Origin: Fen-455 sp050012675
GTDB taxonomy: Bacteria > Actinomycetota > Acidimicrobiia > Acidimicrobiales > Bog-793
NCBI GenBank assembly: GCA_050012675.1
Contig: JBEKGS010000017.1
Coordinates: 6,564-70,563 of the forward strand
Length of the DNA: 64,000 nt
Reading direction: 5' to 3'
Shown here in pieces: positions 6,835 through 15,944 of the stretch. The notes below the pieces were generated by a model that worked only from the letters and a program-made list of their open reading frames with translations, searched no databases and was not told the DNA's origin. How positions within the stretch are numbered: the stretch's first letter is position 1; the number at the start of each line of letters is the position of its first letter. The position numbers and the translations under genes were made by a program.

Positions 6835-7419
6835 GTGGCTGAACAAGAGAGAAGTTCCCCGCGCCCCAAAGGGCGCGTTTTTGTTGCCCGCACACAAGTC
6901 ATGGACCGTGACGAGGTTCGCCGGGCCCTTGTCCGCATCGCCCACGAGATCGTGGAGCGCAACCGCGGGCTCGAAGGCGTCGTCGTCATCGGGATCCAAA
7001 AGGGCGGCGTGCCCCTCGCCCAGCAGCTCGTCGCGATCCTGCGGGAGATCGACGGAACGGCCGTGCCCTTCGGGACCATGGACGTTGCCTTCTACCGCGA
7101 CGACATCGGGATGCGCCCGGTGCTGGCCGAGCAGGCGACGGATCTGCCCTTCGACTTGAACGGGCGCATCGTCGTGCTGTTCGACGACGTCCTTTTCACG
7201 GGCAGGACCGTCCGTGCCGCGCTCGAGGCCCTCGCCGAGTGCGGACGGGCAAGCGCGGTGGAGCTCGCCGTCATGGTCGACCGTGGTCACCGCGAGCTCC
7301 CGATCCGACCCGACTTCGTGGGCAAGAACCTGCCGACGCGGCGCGACGAGACGGTCGAGGTGACAGAAGAGGGAGTCACGATCGGTGATCTGCTCGTCGG
7401 AAAAGAGGCGGTCCGATGA
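6835..7419 (+). CDS. pyrR: Bifunctional pyr operon regulator / uracil phosphoribosyltransferase PyrR
   Basis: A 194-residue type I phosphoribosyltransferase fold. The PRPP motif VVLFDDVLFTGRTV is at about residues 113-126. The family segments VVIGIQKGGVPLA and MDVAFYRDDIG are present, together with the basic C-terminal part that contacts RNA. It binds pyr mRNA when UMP is high and can also make UMP from uracil and PRPP. The start is GTG 6835, five bases after GGAG, and the CAGAGA hairpin directly upstream looks like its own target. The stop overlaps pyrB in ATGA. About ten extra residues precede the usual start of the family. Confidence 0.95.
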   Translation: MAEQERSSPRPKGRVFVARTQVMDRDEVRRALVRIAHEIVERNRGLEGVVVIGIQKGGVPLAQQLVAILREIDGTAVPFGTMDVAFYRDDIGMRPVLAEQATDLPFDLNGRIVVLFDDVLFTGRTVRAALEALAECGRASAVELAVMVDRGHRELPIRPDFVGKNLPTRRDETVEVTEEGVTIGDLLVGKEAVR

Positions 7420-8474
7420 GCGGCCCCGGCGCCCCGACCACGACGGGGGTATCCGATAGGCGCGTACAGCCCGATGACGAGGCCGAGCAAGAGAGCGCCT
7501 TGGAGCCGTTCGCGGGCCATCGCGCCACGGGCGTGCGCCACCTGTTGTCCATCGCCGATCTCGGCAGGGACGGCATCTTGGAGATAATGCGGGTCTCCGA
7601 CGCATTCGCCGAGGTAGCCGAGCGCCCGATCCCCAAGGTTCCCGCCCTGAGGGGGCGCACCGTGGCGACGGTGTTCATGGAGCCCTCTACCAGGACGCGC
7701 CTGTCGTTCGAGACGGCCGCCAAGCGCCTTTCCGCCGACGTCATGACCTTCACCGCCGCCACCTCTGCTGCGGTCAAGGGCGAGTCGCTGCGCGACACCG
7801 TCGAGACGATCGACGCCATGGGCATAGATGCCATGGTCATCCGCCACCACGCCTCCGGGGCTCCCCTCAGGGTCACCGAATGGGTGGGAGCGAGCGTGAT
7901 CAATGCCGGGGACGGCACCCATGAGCACCCAACCCAGGCGCTGCTCGACTGCTTCACGATCCGTGAAGCCCTCACGGCGCAACGCGACGGGGCCGTGCCG
8001 GCCGACCTCACAGGACTGCGCATAGCCATCGTCGGCGACATAAAGCACTCGCGGGTCGCCCGCTCGGACGTGCTCGCCTTCTCGGCTCTCGGAGCCGAGG
8101 TCGTGCTCGTTGCCCCACCCACCTTGATGCCCGCCTCGTTGGAGGGCTGGCCCGTCAAGACCTCGGGCGACCTCGACTCGGTGCTCGGGGAGCTCGACGT
8201 CGTCTACCTGCTGCGCATCCAGTCCGAGCGCCTCGGCGAGGTCCTCTTGCCGTCGCTCGACGAGTACCACTGGCGCTACGGCCTCACAAAGGCGAGGGCC
8301 GATGCCCTTAAGAAGGAGGCTCTCGTCATGCATCCGGGCCCGATGATCCGCGGCGTCGAGATCTCGCCGGAGGTCGCCGACCTGCCCGCCTCCCTCGTGA
8401 CGCGTCAGGTGCGAAACGGCGTCGTCGTCCGCATGGCCGTGCTGTTCCACCTTCTCGGATCGGGGGTCATCTGA
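7416..8474 (+). CDS. pyrB: Aspartate carbamoyltransferase catalytic subunit
   Basis: A 352-residue enzyme joining carbamoyl phosphate and aspartate, the first committed step of pyrimidine synthesis. The carbamoyl-phosphate loop STRTR is at about residues 91-95. HPTQALLDC and the aspartate-side loop HPGPMIRGVE are also seen. Compared with the usual 305-310 residues it carries about 37 extra N-terminal residues (rich in Gly, Asp and Glu) before HLLSIADL. A shorter internal start is possible, but the ATGA overlap with pyrR favours 7416. No pyrI-type regulatory subunit gene is nearby. The stop overlaps the pyrC ATG (TGATG). Confidence 0.95.
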   Translation: MSGPGAPTTTGVSDRRVQPDDEAEQESALEPFAGHRATGVRHLLSIADLGRDGILEIMRVSDAFAEVAERPIPKVPALRGRTVATVFMEPSTRTRLSFETAAKRLSADVMTFTAATSAAVKGESLRDTVETIDAMGIDAMVIRHHASGAPLRVTEWVGASVINAGDGTHEHPTQALLDCFTIREALTAQRDGAVPADLTGLRIAIVGDIKHSRVARSDVLAFSALGAEVVLVAPPTLMPASLEGWPVKTSGDLDSVLGELDVVYLLRIQSERLGEVLLPSLDEYHWRYGLTKARADALKKEALVMHPGPMIRGVEISPEVADLPASLVTRQVRNGVVVRMAVLFHLLGSGVI

Positions 8475-9883
8475 TGGCGCGCCAGATCGCACACACTCAG
8501 ATGGCCGACATCGTCGTGCGCGGCGGGACGCTCGTGGACGAGACGGGCGAACGGCGGGGTGACGTCCTTGTCAGCGAAGGCCGGATCGTCGCCGTCGGTG
8601 ACGGCATTGACGCCCCGAAGGGCGCGACGGTCCTCGACGCAGGCGGCTGTGTCGTGGGGCCTGGGCTCGTCGACCTGCACGCCCACCTGCGCGAGCCCGG
8701 TGGGGAGATCGCCGAGACGGTCGAGTCGGGCTCGAGGGCCGCCGCGCTCGGCGGCTACACCGCTGTGGTCGCGATGCCGAACACCGAGCCCGCCATCGAC
8801 TCGGCGGCCGTCGCCCGCGACGTGCTCGCGCTCGGCGAGACGGCACTGGCCGAGATCGCCGTCGCGGGGGCGATAACCGTCGGCCGCCGTGGCGAACGAC
8901 TCGTGCCGATGGCCGAGCTGGCCGCGCTCGGCGTGCGGCTTTTCACCGACGACGGGCGGGGCGTGCAGCACGGGGGACTGATGCGCCGCGCGCTCGAGTA
9001 CGCCTCGGGGCTGGGCGTCGTGCTCGCCCAGCATTGCGAGGACGAGCAGCTGGCGGCGGGGGGACACATGCACGAGGGTGCCTGGTCGAGCCGCCTCGGG
9101 ATCGCGGGCCAGCCCGCCCTCGCGGAGGAGGCGATGCTGGCGAGGGACATCGCGCTCGTGCGGCTCACCGGCACACCGATGCACTTCCTGCACCTTTCCA
9201 CCGCGGGAGCCATCGAGATGATCAAAAGAGCCAAGGCCGAGGGGCTCGCCGTCACCGCGGAGGTGACCCCGCACCACCTGGCGCTGTGCGACGCGGCGGT
9301 GGCGAGTTTCGACCCGGTGTTCAAGGTCAAGCCGCCTTTGAGGACCGCCCGGGACGTGGCCGCGGTACGTGAGGGCGTCTTGAGCGGCGTCGTGGACGCC
9401 ATCGCGACGGATCACGCGCCCCATGCACCCGAACGCAAGGACGACCCGTTCGACGAGGCGCCGGCGGGGATGCTGGGTCTCGAGACAGCGCTCTCGGTCG
9501 CCTACGGCGCCCTCGGCGGGCCTTCTGGGGAGTCGGCCGGCGCCGGGGACGACCACGGCTGGGTTCCCCGGGGCGGGGGAGCGCCCATGTCGATGAGGGA
9601 CCTCTTCGGCCTGTTCTCCTGGCGGCCGGCCCGCATTGCCGGCCTCGACCGGGACGCCAGGGGCCTGAGGGGCGCGCTCGGCGGCCAGGGCGGCCCGCTG
9701 CGGCCCGGAGCGGCAGGCAACCTCGCAGTGTTCGACCCGAGCTTCGAGTGGGTCGTGGACCCGAGCCGGCAGGCCAGCCGTAGCCGCAACACGCCTTACC
9801 GCGGTCGACGCCTTACCGGCAAGGTCCGCCACACCGTGTTCGCGGGCGAGGTAGTGGTCAAAGACGGCGCGTCACAGCGGTGA
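8474..9883 (+). CDS. pyrC: Dihydroorotase
   Basis: A 469-residue amidohydrolase closing carbamoyl aspartate to dihydroorotate. Metal ligands are visible in DLHAHLREPGGE (His69 and His71), further histidines in QHCEDEQ and TPHHLALC, and the catalytic Asp in IATDHAPHAPERK, the type I dihydroorotase signature. ATG 8474 overlaps pyrB by one base; ATG 8501 (ADIVVRGGTLVDE) would match the usual family start better. A Gly/Pro-rich insert near residues 345-375 lengthens the protein beyond the usual 420-430. In many actinobacteria carA and carB follow this gene; here pyrD follows instead. Confidence 0.95.
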   Translation: MARQIAHTQMADIVVRGGTLVDETGERRGDVLVSEGRIVAVGDGIDAPKGATVLDAGGCVVGPGLVDLHAHLREPGGEIAETVESGSRAAALGGYTAVVAMPNTEPAIDSAAVARDVLALGETALAEIAVAGAITVGRRGERLVPMAELAALGVRLFTDDGRGVQHGGLMRRALEYASGLGVVLAQHCEDEQLAAGGHMHEGAWSSRLGIAGQPALAEEAMLARDIALVRLTGTPMHFLHLSTAGAIEMIKRAKAEGLAVTAEVTPHHLALCDAAVASFDPVFKVKPPLRTARDVAAVREGVLSGVVDAIATDHAPHAPERKDDPFDEAPAGMLGLETALSVAYGALGGPSGESAGAGDDHGWVPRGGGAPMSMRDLFGLFSWRPARIAGLDRDARGLRGALGGQGGPLRPGAAGNLAVFDPSFEWVVDPSRQASRSRNTPYRGRRLTGKVRHTVFAGEVVVKDGASQR

Positions 9884-9905
9884 GAACGGTGTCGGGCCCG
9901 GCGCT

Positions 9906-10865
9906 GTGACGAGGCACGCCAAAGCGACCGGGGTCGATCTGTCGACCTCGGTCGCGACCGTGCGGCTCCCCACCGCAGTGATGACAGCTTCGGGCACCGC
10001 CGGCCACGGTGCCGAGCTGAGTGCCTACTTCGACCTCTCGGCCATCGGCGCCGTCGTCGTGAAGTCGTTGTCGGCCGATCCCTGGCCCGGGAACCCCAGT
10101 CCGCGCGTCTGTCCGGTCCCGGGAGGCATGCTGAACAGCGTCGGGCTGCAGGGCCCCGGCGTCGCGGCGTGGCTCATCGACGAGCTCCCCGATCTCGAGG
10201 CCTCCGGTGCCCGGGTCGTGGTCAGCATCTGGGGACGGCGCGTCGAGGACTACGAGCGTGCGGCGTCGCTGCTGGCGGGCGCTCCCTCGTGCGTGGTCGC
10301 CGTCGAGGTGAACGTCAGCTGCCCCAACCTCGAGGACCGCAGCCGGATGTTCGCCCACTCGCCCGAGGCGACACGAGCGGCCCTGGCGGCGTCAGCGGGC
10401 TGCGGACGGCCGCGGTGGGCCAAGCTCTCCCCGAACACCTTCGAGCTCCTCGCCGTCGCCGAGGCTGCGCTCGACGGGGGTGCCGAGGCGCTCACGTTGA
10501 CCAACACACTGCTCGGCCTCGCCATCGACACCGAACGGCGGGCGCCCGTGCTCGGAGCCGGAGGCGGGGGGCTGTCCGGCGACGCCCTTCACAGCGTCGC
10601 CCTGCGGGCGGTCTACGAGTGCCGGGAGGCGTTCCCGAAAGTCGGGATCGTCGGTGTCGGCGGAGTACGAGACGGAGAAGGTGCCGTGCGCATGCTGCTC
10701 GCGGGGGCGGACGCGGTCCAGGTGGGAACGGCGACCTTGGCGGATCCGAGGGCCGTGATGAGGGTTCAGGCCGAGCTCGCGCACTGGTGCGCCCGCCACC
10801 GCGTGTCTGCGGTGAGCGAGATCGTCGGGGCAGCAAACGACAAATGGAAGCGGGGTCAGAGGTGA
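9906..10865 (+). CDS. pyrD: Dihydroorotate dehydrogenase, class 1B-type catalytic subunit
   Basis: A 319-residue FMN barrel enzyme oxidising dihydroorotate to orotate. The class 1 features are the early SGTAGHGAELSAYFDL and KSLSADPWPGNPSPR segments, VNVSCPN with the Cys catalytic base of class 1 enzymes, and LTLTNTLLGLAID for the pyrimidine. The glycine-rich phosphate site is GVGGVRDGEGAVRMLLAGA. There is no N-terminal membrane helix as in the quinone-linked class 2 enzymes. Class 1B normally works with the Fe-S/FAD subunit PyrK, and no pyrK is present in this window, so the electron acceptor is open. The start at 9906 follows pyrC by 22 bases. The stop overlaps pyrF. Confidence 0.92.
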   Translation: MTRHAKATGVDLSTSVATVRLPTAVMTASGTAGHGAELSAYFDLSAIGAVVVKSLSADPWPGNPSPRVCPVPGGMLNSVGLQGPGVAAWLIDELPDLEASGARVVVSIWGRRVEDYERAASLLAGAPSCVVAVEVNVSCPNLEDRSRMFAHSPEATRAALAASAGCGRPRWAKLSPNTFELLAVAEAALDGGAEALTLTNTLLGLAIDTERRAPVLGAGGGGLSGDALHSVALRAVYECREAFPKVGIVGVGGVRDGEGAVRMLLAGADAVQVGTATLADPRAVMRVQAELAHWCARHRVSAVSEIVGAANDKWKRGQR

Positions 10866-11605
10866 AGGTTCCCCACGAGGTGGCGCCCGAGGTGCGCGAG
10901 CGTCTCGCCCTGGCGCTCGACGTCGGCACCCTCGACGAGGCGGTCGACCTCGCCGGCCGCCTGCACCCCTGGTTCTCCGTGGCCAAGGTCGGACTGGAGC
11001 TGTTCTCCTCCGAGGGTCCCCTGGCGGTCGACGCCCTATTGGACGAGGGCTTCCGGGTCTTTGTGGACCTGAAGCTTCACGACATCCCGACCACCGTCGG
11101 CCGTGCGGCCCGAAGGATCGGGTCCCTCGGCGCCTGCTACATGACGGTGCACGCCGCAGGCGGCGAGGAGATGCTCAGGGCCGCGGTGGAGGGATTCGAG
11201 GAGGGATGGGCCACAGCTGTGGCGATGGGCCATCCCGAGCCGGACGAGGGGTCCGCAGGGGTGCTCGCGGTGACTGTGCTGACGAGCGACCCCGAGGCCG
11301 CGGCCGACCTCCTCATCGCCCGGGCCGGCCTGGCGCTCAGCACCGGCTGTCTCGGCGTCGTGTGTGCGGCGACGGATCTCCCCGCCGTCAGATCGCGGGC
11401 GCCCGGGCTGTTCACGGTCGTGCCCGGGATCCGCCTGGCCGAGTCGCCACCCGATGACCAGGCCAGGGCCGCGGGACCGTTCGCAGCTCTCAGAGCGGGG
11501 GCCGACCTGCTCGTGGTCGGCAGGACGGTCACCGGCTCGAACGCCCCGGAGGTGGAGGCGGAGAAGCTCTCCGCCGAGGTCGCGGCGGCTCTCGGCGTCA
11601 ATTAG
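10862..11605 (+). CDS. pyrF: Orotidine 5'-phosphate decarboxylase
   Basis: A 247-residue TIM-barrel enzyme making UMP from OMP. The catalytic DLKLHDIPTTV motif (the Lys-Asp pair of the DxKxxD array) is clear, as is the early LALALDVGTLDEA strand. The C-terminal phosphate-binding VPGIRL...GADLLVVGRTVTG is also present. It belongs to the bacterial group with sequence near the E. coli/Bacillus type rather than the mycobacterial type. The start is GTG 10862 in a GTGA overlap with pyrD; ATG 10844 is in frame but lies inside pyrD. The insertion near residues 125-140 (GHPEPDEGSAG) is slightly longer than usual. It is the last gene of the pyr run. Confidence 0.95.
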   Translation: MKVPHEVAPEVRERLALALDVGTLDEAVDLAGRLHPWFSVAKVGLELFSSEGPLAVDALLDEGFRVFVDLKLHDIPTTVGRAARRIGSLGACYMTVHAAGGEEMLRAAVEGFEEGWATAVAMGHPEPDEGSAGVLAVTVLTSDPEAAADLLIARAGLALSTGCLGVVCAATDLPAVRSRAPGLFTVVPGIRLAESPPDDQARAAGPFAALRAGADLLVVGRTVTGSNAPEVEAEKLSAEVAAALGVN

Positions 11606-11611
11606 GGCTCA

Positions 11612-11638
11612 CCAAACACGAACCGGCACGCCGTTTGG
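11612..11638 (+). terminator. Inverted repeat after pyrF, possible terminator
   Basis: CCAAA at 11612-11616 pairs with TTTGG at 11634-11638, with an inner CGG/CCG pair. It sits seven bases after the pyrF stop. There is no T-run, so intrinsic termination is uncertain. Confidence 0.3.
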
Positions 11639-11697
11639 ACGTCCGCGAGGGCCGGAATGTTTAGCCGTGGCGTTCGCTGCCAACATTACAGATGCGA

Positions 11698-11703
11698 TAC
11701 GGT
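11698..11703 (+). promoter_or_regulatory. Putative -10 box (TACGGT) for the peptide transporter operon
   Basis: TACGGT lies about 98 bases before the binding-protein start at 11801. It is the best -10-like match in the 195-base gap after pyrF. No clear -35 is seen. Confidence 0.3.
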
Positions 11704-11800
11704 GACTTGACCAGGTCCTCGCCGAGCGGCGATGGCCCACCCTCGACCACCCGACCTGCGCAGGAAACGGGCTGTTGCGACCAGGAGGTCCGGCACGATC

Positions 11801-13786
11801 ATGCTGGGGAACCGGAGACTTACCAGGCTCGCGGTGGTGGGGACGGCGGTTGCGTCGGCGGCCCTTTCGCTGGCTGCCTGCGGATCGAGCTCCGCACCCC
11901 CGGCCGGGTCCACCACGACGACAGCGCCAACCCACATGGTCAAGGTGCCCGGAGGGACGATGACCATTGCCGAGGCCCCGGCAGGTGGCCCGAACTACAT
12001 CTTCCCGATGATGGGCGGCGCCTACTTCAACGTGGCCAACTTCCAGCTGATCGACCTCATGTTCCGTCCCCTGTACTGGTTCGGGGTCGGGTACACGCCC
12101 GACCTCAACCCGGACCTGTCGGTCGCCGAGCCGCCCGTGTACTCCAATGGCGGCAGGACCGTGACCGTGAAGATGAAGGGCTACAGGTGGTCCAACGGCG
12201 AGAGCGTCGACGCCCAGGACGTCGTGTTCTGGATGAACATGGTGAAGGCCGACGCCACCTCTTGGGCGGCCTACGTGCCCGGTCCGAGCCAGTACCCAGG
12301 CGACGTCATCAACGTCGTGGCCGACAACACGACCGACACGGTCACCTTCACGCTGGACGCGGCCTACAGCCAGTACTGGTTCACCTACAACGAGCTCAGC
12401 CAGATCACACCGCTACCGATCGCCTGGGACATCACCTCAGCCGGCGGGGCTCCCGGCTCGGGAGGCTGCTCGAGCGCCTCGTACACATCGATCACGACCT
12501 CGCTGTCGCCCACCGGGACCTTCGCGCAAACCTCGCCGTCCGCCAAGGCCTGCGCAGCGGTGTACTCGTTCCTGACAAGCAAAACCGAGGCCGGCGACCT
12601 CGGGACCTATGCCACCAACCCGCTCTGGCAGATCGTGGACGGGCCCTTCCGCCTCACCCAGTACGACGCCACCGACAACGGCGCAACCGTCGTCCCGAAC
12701 CCGGACTACTCCGGTTCCGTGAAGCCGTCGATCGACTCGCTAGTGCTGGCGCCCTTCACGACCGACACGGCCGAGTTCAACGTCTTGGAGAACGGCAAGA
12801 CCATCAACATCGGCTACGTCCCGCCCCAGGACCTGCCCGTCTACTCGGGCAAGGCGTTCGGCCCCGACGGGCCCCTCGCAGGCTCGAACAACTCCCAGCT
12901 TGCAGGCGCCTACGACCTCGAGCCCGCCTACCCGTGGGGCATCAACTACTTCTCCCTCAACTTCACGAACCCGGTCTCGGGACCGATCTTCAAGCAGCTC
13001 TACATCCGCCAGGCCATGCAGTCGCTCATGAACCAGGGCCTGTGGATCAGGCTGTTCAGCGCCGGCTACGGCGCGCCCACCTACGGCCCGGTGCCCGTGG
13101 TGCCGCCGACCCGCCTTGCCACAGCCAAGGAGAGCTCCAACCCCTACCCCTACAGCCCCTCACACGCCAAGGCCCTCTTGATCTCGCACGGCTGGAAGGT
13201 CGTCCCGAACGGCGTCACGAAGTGTGTGAAGCCGGGAACGGCCCCGGGCGAGTGCGGGGCGGGGATCGCAAAGGGCGCGGGGCTGAGCTTCCAGTACCTC
13301 TACGAGAGCGGTGTGGTGTCGTTCGACAACCAGATCAAAGAGCTCGCTTCGAGCTGGGCGCAGGCCGGCATCGCCCTGCAGCTCGAGCCCAAGGCCTTCG
13401 GTGACGTCATCAGCATTGCCGCAACCCCGTGCTCGCCAGGCAAGTCCTGCGACTGGGACATCGCCAACTGGGGCGGCGGGTGGGTCTACTCGCCCGACTT
13501 CTACCCGACAGGCGAGGAGATCTTCGCCTCCGGGGCGAGCTCGAACTTCGGCGACTACTCCGACGCCAAGGCCGACGCCCTCATCCAGGCGACGAACACC
13601 TCGTCGTCCTTGACAGCCCTCTACAACTACGAGGACTATCTCGCGCTCGACCTGCCGGGCATCTGGCAGCCCGAAACGGCTCTCGCCTTCAACGAGGTCG
13701 GCAAGAACGTCTGCGGCTTCAGCCCGGAGAACCCGCTTTTCACCTGGGTGGCCGAGGACTGGTACTTTTGCAAGCCGGCGAAATGA
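11801..13786 (+). CDS. ABC transporter substrate-binding lipoprotein, peptide/nickel (SBP family 5)
   Basis: A 661-residue exported lipoprotein. The N-terminus has Arg residues, a hydrophobic stretch and the lipobox LSLAAC at about residues 21-26, followed by a Ser/Thr/Pro linker. The body resembles SBP_bac_5 (DppA/OppA): the early EAPAGGPNYIFPMMGG segment, KGYRWSNGESVDAQDVVFW, and LRQAM-like YIRQAMQSLM. ATG 11801 is chosen over ATG 11732 because AGGAGGT at 11783-11789 precedes it and because it places the signal peptide at the N-terminus. At about 660 residues it is longer than the usual 530-600, with Ser/Gly/Cys-rich inserts around residues 220-260 and 480-500. It is followed by two permeases. 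The substrate is probably oligopeptides, but nickel or glycan fragments are not excluded. Confidence 0.9.
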   Translation: MLGNRRLTRLAVVGTAVASAALSLAACGSSSAPPAGSTTTTAPTHMVKVPGGTMTIAEAPAGGPNYIFPMMGGAYFNVANFQLIDLMFRPLYWFGVGYTPDLNPDLSVAEPPVYSNGGRTVTVKMKGYRWSNGESVDAQDVVFWMNMVKADATSWAAYVPGPSQYPGDVINVVADNTTDTVTFTLDAAYSQYWFTYNELSQITPLPIAWDITSAGGAPGSGGCSSASYTSITTSLSPTGTFAQTSPSAKACAAVYSFLTSKTEAGDLGTYATNPLWQIVDGPFRLTQYDATDNGATVVPNPDYSGSVKPSIDSLVLAPFTTDTAEFNVLENGKTINIGYVPPQDLPVYSGKAFGPDGPLAGSNNSQLAGAYDLEPAYPWGINYFSLNFTNPVSGPIFKQLYIRQAMQSLMNQGLWIRLFSAGYGAPTYGPVPVVPPTRLATAKESSNPYPYSPSHAKALLISHGWKVVPNGVTKCVKPGTAPGECGAGIAKGAGLSFQYLYESGVVSFDNQIKELASSWAQAGIALQLEPKAFGDVISIAATPCSPGKSCDWDIANWGGGWVYSPDFYPTGEEIFASGASSNFGDYSDAKADALIQATNTSSSLTALYNYEDYLALDLPGIWQPETALAFNEVGKNVCGFSPENPLFTWVAEDWYFCKPAK

Positions 13787-13832
13787 AAGCACACACCGCG
13801 GCTTTCTTGGCAGGGCGGCTCTCTTCGGACAG

Positions 13833-13871
13833 GGCCCGGACCCCGATTCCAAGTTGGCCCCGAACCGGGCC
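13833..13871 (+). promoter_or_regulatory. Intercistronic hairpin between binding-protein and permease genes
   Basis: GGCCCGG (13833-13839) pairs with CCGGGCC (13865-13871) around a 25-base loop. Such hairpins commonly lower downstream permease expression or stabilise the upstream binding-protein mRNA. TAGCAT just after it (13875-13880) could be an extra -10 box. Confidence 0.35.
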
Positions 13872-13937
13872 TGTTAGCATCGAGGGCCAGGGGATGTCGG
13901 TGACAACCGCGTGGGCCCGGCTGCAAAGGAGTAGCGC

Positions 13938-14894
13938 ATGATCGGCTACCTCATTCGGAGAGTCATCCAGGCGGTCATAGTCATCATCGGCGTCTGCGCC
14001 ATCACTTTCATCCTCTACCACCTGTTCCCCGGAGGAGCGACCTCCGAGGCCCGCATCATCCTCGGTCCCAGGGCAACAGCACCGCAGATCACGCTGTTCT
14101 TGAACCAGAACGGGCTGAACAAGCCGATCTGGACCCAGTTCTTCATCCTGGTCGGCCACGTGTTCACCTTCAATCTGGGCTACTCCTACAAGCTCAACGA
14201 GCCCGTTGCGACCATCGTGATGCAAAAGCTGCCGAAGACGGTGCTCTTGCTGGGGCTCTCGACGCTCGTGACTGTGATCATCGCCATCCCGCTCGGCATC
14301 TTCCAGGTCCTGCGGCGCAACAAGCCGTCCGACTACGCGCTCACGACACTGTCGTTCATCTTCTATGCGACGCCGACGTTCTTCCTCGGCATCGTGCTCA
14401 TCCAGGTGTTCGCCATCCACTGGCACCTGTTCCCGCCCGAGGCGCCCCAGTCGGCCTCGGTCGGGCAGATACTCTCCAATTGGCGGGGCCTGGTGCTGCC
14501 GGTGTTCACCCTCGCCGCGGTCTACATAGCCGGTTTCAGCCGGTACATGCGCTCGTCGATGATGGAGGCGCTCACGGAGGACTATGTGCGCACGGCACGT
14601 GCCAAGGGTCTTTCCACGACACGGGTCAACTACGTGCACGCCTTGCGCAATGCGCTCATCCCCATCATCACCCTCCTCGGGCTCACATTGCCGGCCATCG
14701 TCAGCGGTGCGCTCATCACCGAGAGCGTCTTCAACTACCCGGGCATGGGGCTCGCGTTCTTCAACGCCGCCATCAACAACGACTTCCCGCTCCTCATCGG
14801 CACGGTCGTCGTCGCCGCCATGGCGACTGTCGTGGGCTCACTGCTCGCCGACATCCTGTATGCCGTGTTGGACCCGAGGATCCGCTATGTCTGA
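13938..14894 (+). CDS. ABC transporter permease, DppB type
   Basis: A 318-residue integral membrane protein with six predicted helices. It begins with the family's MIGYLIRRVIQAVIVIIGV helix. The cytoplasmic EAA loop reads EALTEDYVRTARAKGLSTTRV, the surface that docks on the ATPase. The C-terminal AVLDPRIRYV is also typical of DppB/OppB. The start is preceded by AAAGGAGT. It forms the channel together with the next gene product. The gap of 151 bases after the binding protein holds a hairpin, which suggests uneven expression within the operon. Confidence 0.93.
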   Translation: MIGYLIRRVIQAVIVIIGVCAITFILYHLFPGGATSEARIILGPRATAPQITLFLNQNGLNKPIWTQFFILVGHVFTFNLGYSYKLNEPVATIVMQKLPKTVLLLGLSTLVTVIIAIPLGIFQVLRRNKPSDYALTTLSFIFYATPTFFLGIVLIQVFAIHWHLFPPEAPQSASVGQILSNWRGLVLPVFTLAAVYIAGFSRYMRSSMMEALTEDYVRTARAKGLSTTRVNYVHALRNALIPIITLLGLTLPAIVSGALITESVFNYPGMGLAFFNAAINNDFPLLIGTVVVAAMATVVGSLLADILYAVLDPRIRYV

Positions 14895-14936
14895 CCGTAC
14901 GGGCAGGGCTCTTAGTGGCGCCAGGGCGGTGCCGCG

Positions 14937-15914
14937 ATGATGCCGCTCACGGGAGACATCGGCGACAAGGCGGCCGTCCTGCCGGAGATCGCCGGCATCG
15001 CCCCGGCCCCGGACCTGCCGGGCATCGAGGTCACCGAGGCGGGTGAGGCGGGCGGCATCGGCGGTCTCGGCATGATCATCTGGCGGGTTTTCGCCGAGAA
15101 CAAGCTCGCACTCGTCAGCATCGGCGTGATCGTGTTCATGCTGCTGTACTGCTTCGTCGGACCCCACATCTATGTCACCCCGCAGGCCAACTTCGTGGTC
15201 ACGAGTGTCGGTCAGGTCCTGGCCCACCCGAGCGGGCAGCACCTCTTGGGGACGGACCCCAACGGCTATGACACCGTGGGCAGGCTCATGGTTGGCGGTG
15301 CCACGGCTCTAGAGATAGCGCTCCTGGCCGCAGGCATCGCGACGGTGTTCGGCGTGTTCTTCGGGGCCGTCTCGGGCTACGCCGGGGGCGTCGTGGACGC
15401 GATCATGATGAGGATCGTCGACACGGTCCTTTCGGTGCCGACCCTGTTCCTGCTGATCGTCATCGCGGCGATACTGCACCCGTCCTTCTGGCTCATCGTG
15501 TTCATCGTGGCGCTCGCCGCCTGGTTGGTGCCGGCACGTCTCATCCGCGGCGAGACGCTCACGCTGCGGACACGCGAGTACGTGCAGGCAGTGCGGGCGA
15601 TGGGTGGCGGCGGGAGCCGGATCGTGGCACGCCACATAATCCCGAACGCCGTGGGCACGATCATCGTGAACGCGACCTTCCAAATAGCCGATGCCATCAC
15701 CTTGTTGGCCGCGCTCGGCTTCCTCGGCTTCGGCGTGCCCGCCCCGGGCACGAGCTGGGGCCAGATGCTCTCCGACGGCGTCAGCTACGCCCAAGAGGGT
15801 GCGTGGTGGCTCATCTACCCGGCGGGCATCTGCATCATCCTCGTCGTGGTCTCGTTCAACTACATAGGCGACGCCTTGCGCGACGCCTTCGAGGTGCGCC
15901 TGCAGCGTCGCTGA
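14937..15914 (+). CDS. ABC transporter permease, DppC type
   Basis: A 325-residue permease. The first 45 residues are soluble, acidic and Gly/Ala-rich. They are followed by the first helix (LALVSIGVIVFMLLYCFVG), the periplasmic HLLGTDPNGYDTVGRLMVGG that typifies DppC/OppC, and an EAA loop TREYVQAVRAMGGGGSRIVARHIIPN. The C-terminus DALRDAFEVRLQRR is also normal. Adjacent ATGs at 14937 and 14940 are both possible starts. The partner ATPase gene lies directly downstream, but on the opposite strand, so the transporter is split into two convergent units. Confidence 0.93.
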   Translation: MMPLTGDIGDKAAVLPEIAGIAPAPDLPGIEVTEAGEAGGIGGLGMIIWRVFAENKLALVSIGVIVFMLLYCFVGPHIYVTPQANFVVTSVGQVLAHPSGQHLLGTDPNGYDTVGRLMVGGATALEIALLAAGIATVFGVFFGAVSGYAGGVVDAIMMRIVDTVLSVPTLFLLIVIAAILHPSFWLIVFIVALAAWLVPARLIRGETLTLRTREYVQAVRAMGGGGSRIVARHIIPNAVGTIIVNATFQIADAITLLAALGFLGFGVPAPGTSWGQMLSDGVSYAQEGAWWLIYPAGICIILVVVSFNYIGDALRDAFEVRLQRR

Positions 15915-15944
15915 ACCTGCCTGTGAGAGCTGAGCCCGCCCTGT

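Noticed and set aside
11692..13404. 570-codon open frame on the plus strand
   Set aside because: Shifted frame over the binding-protein gene, extremely Arg-rich, no signal peptide or domain.
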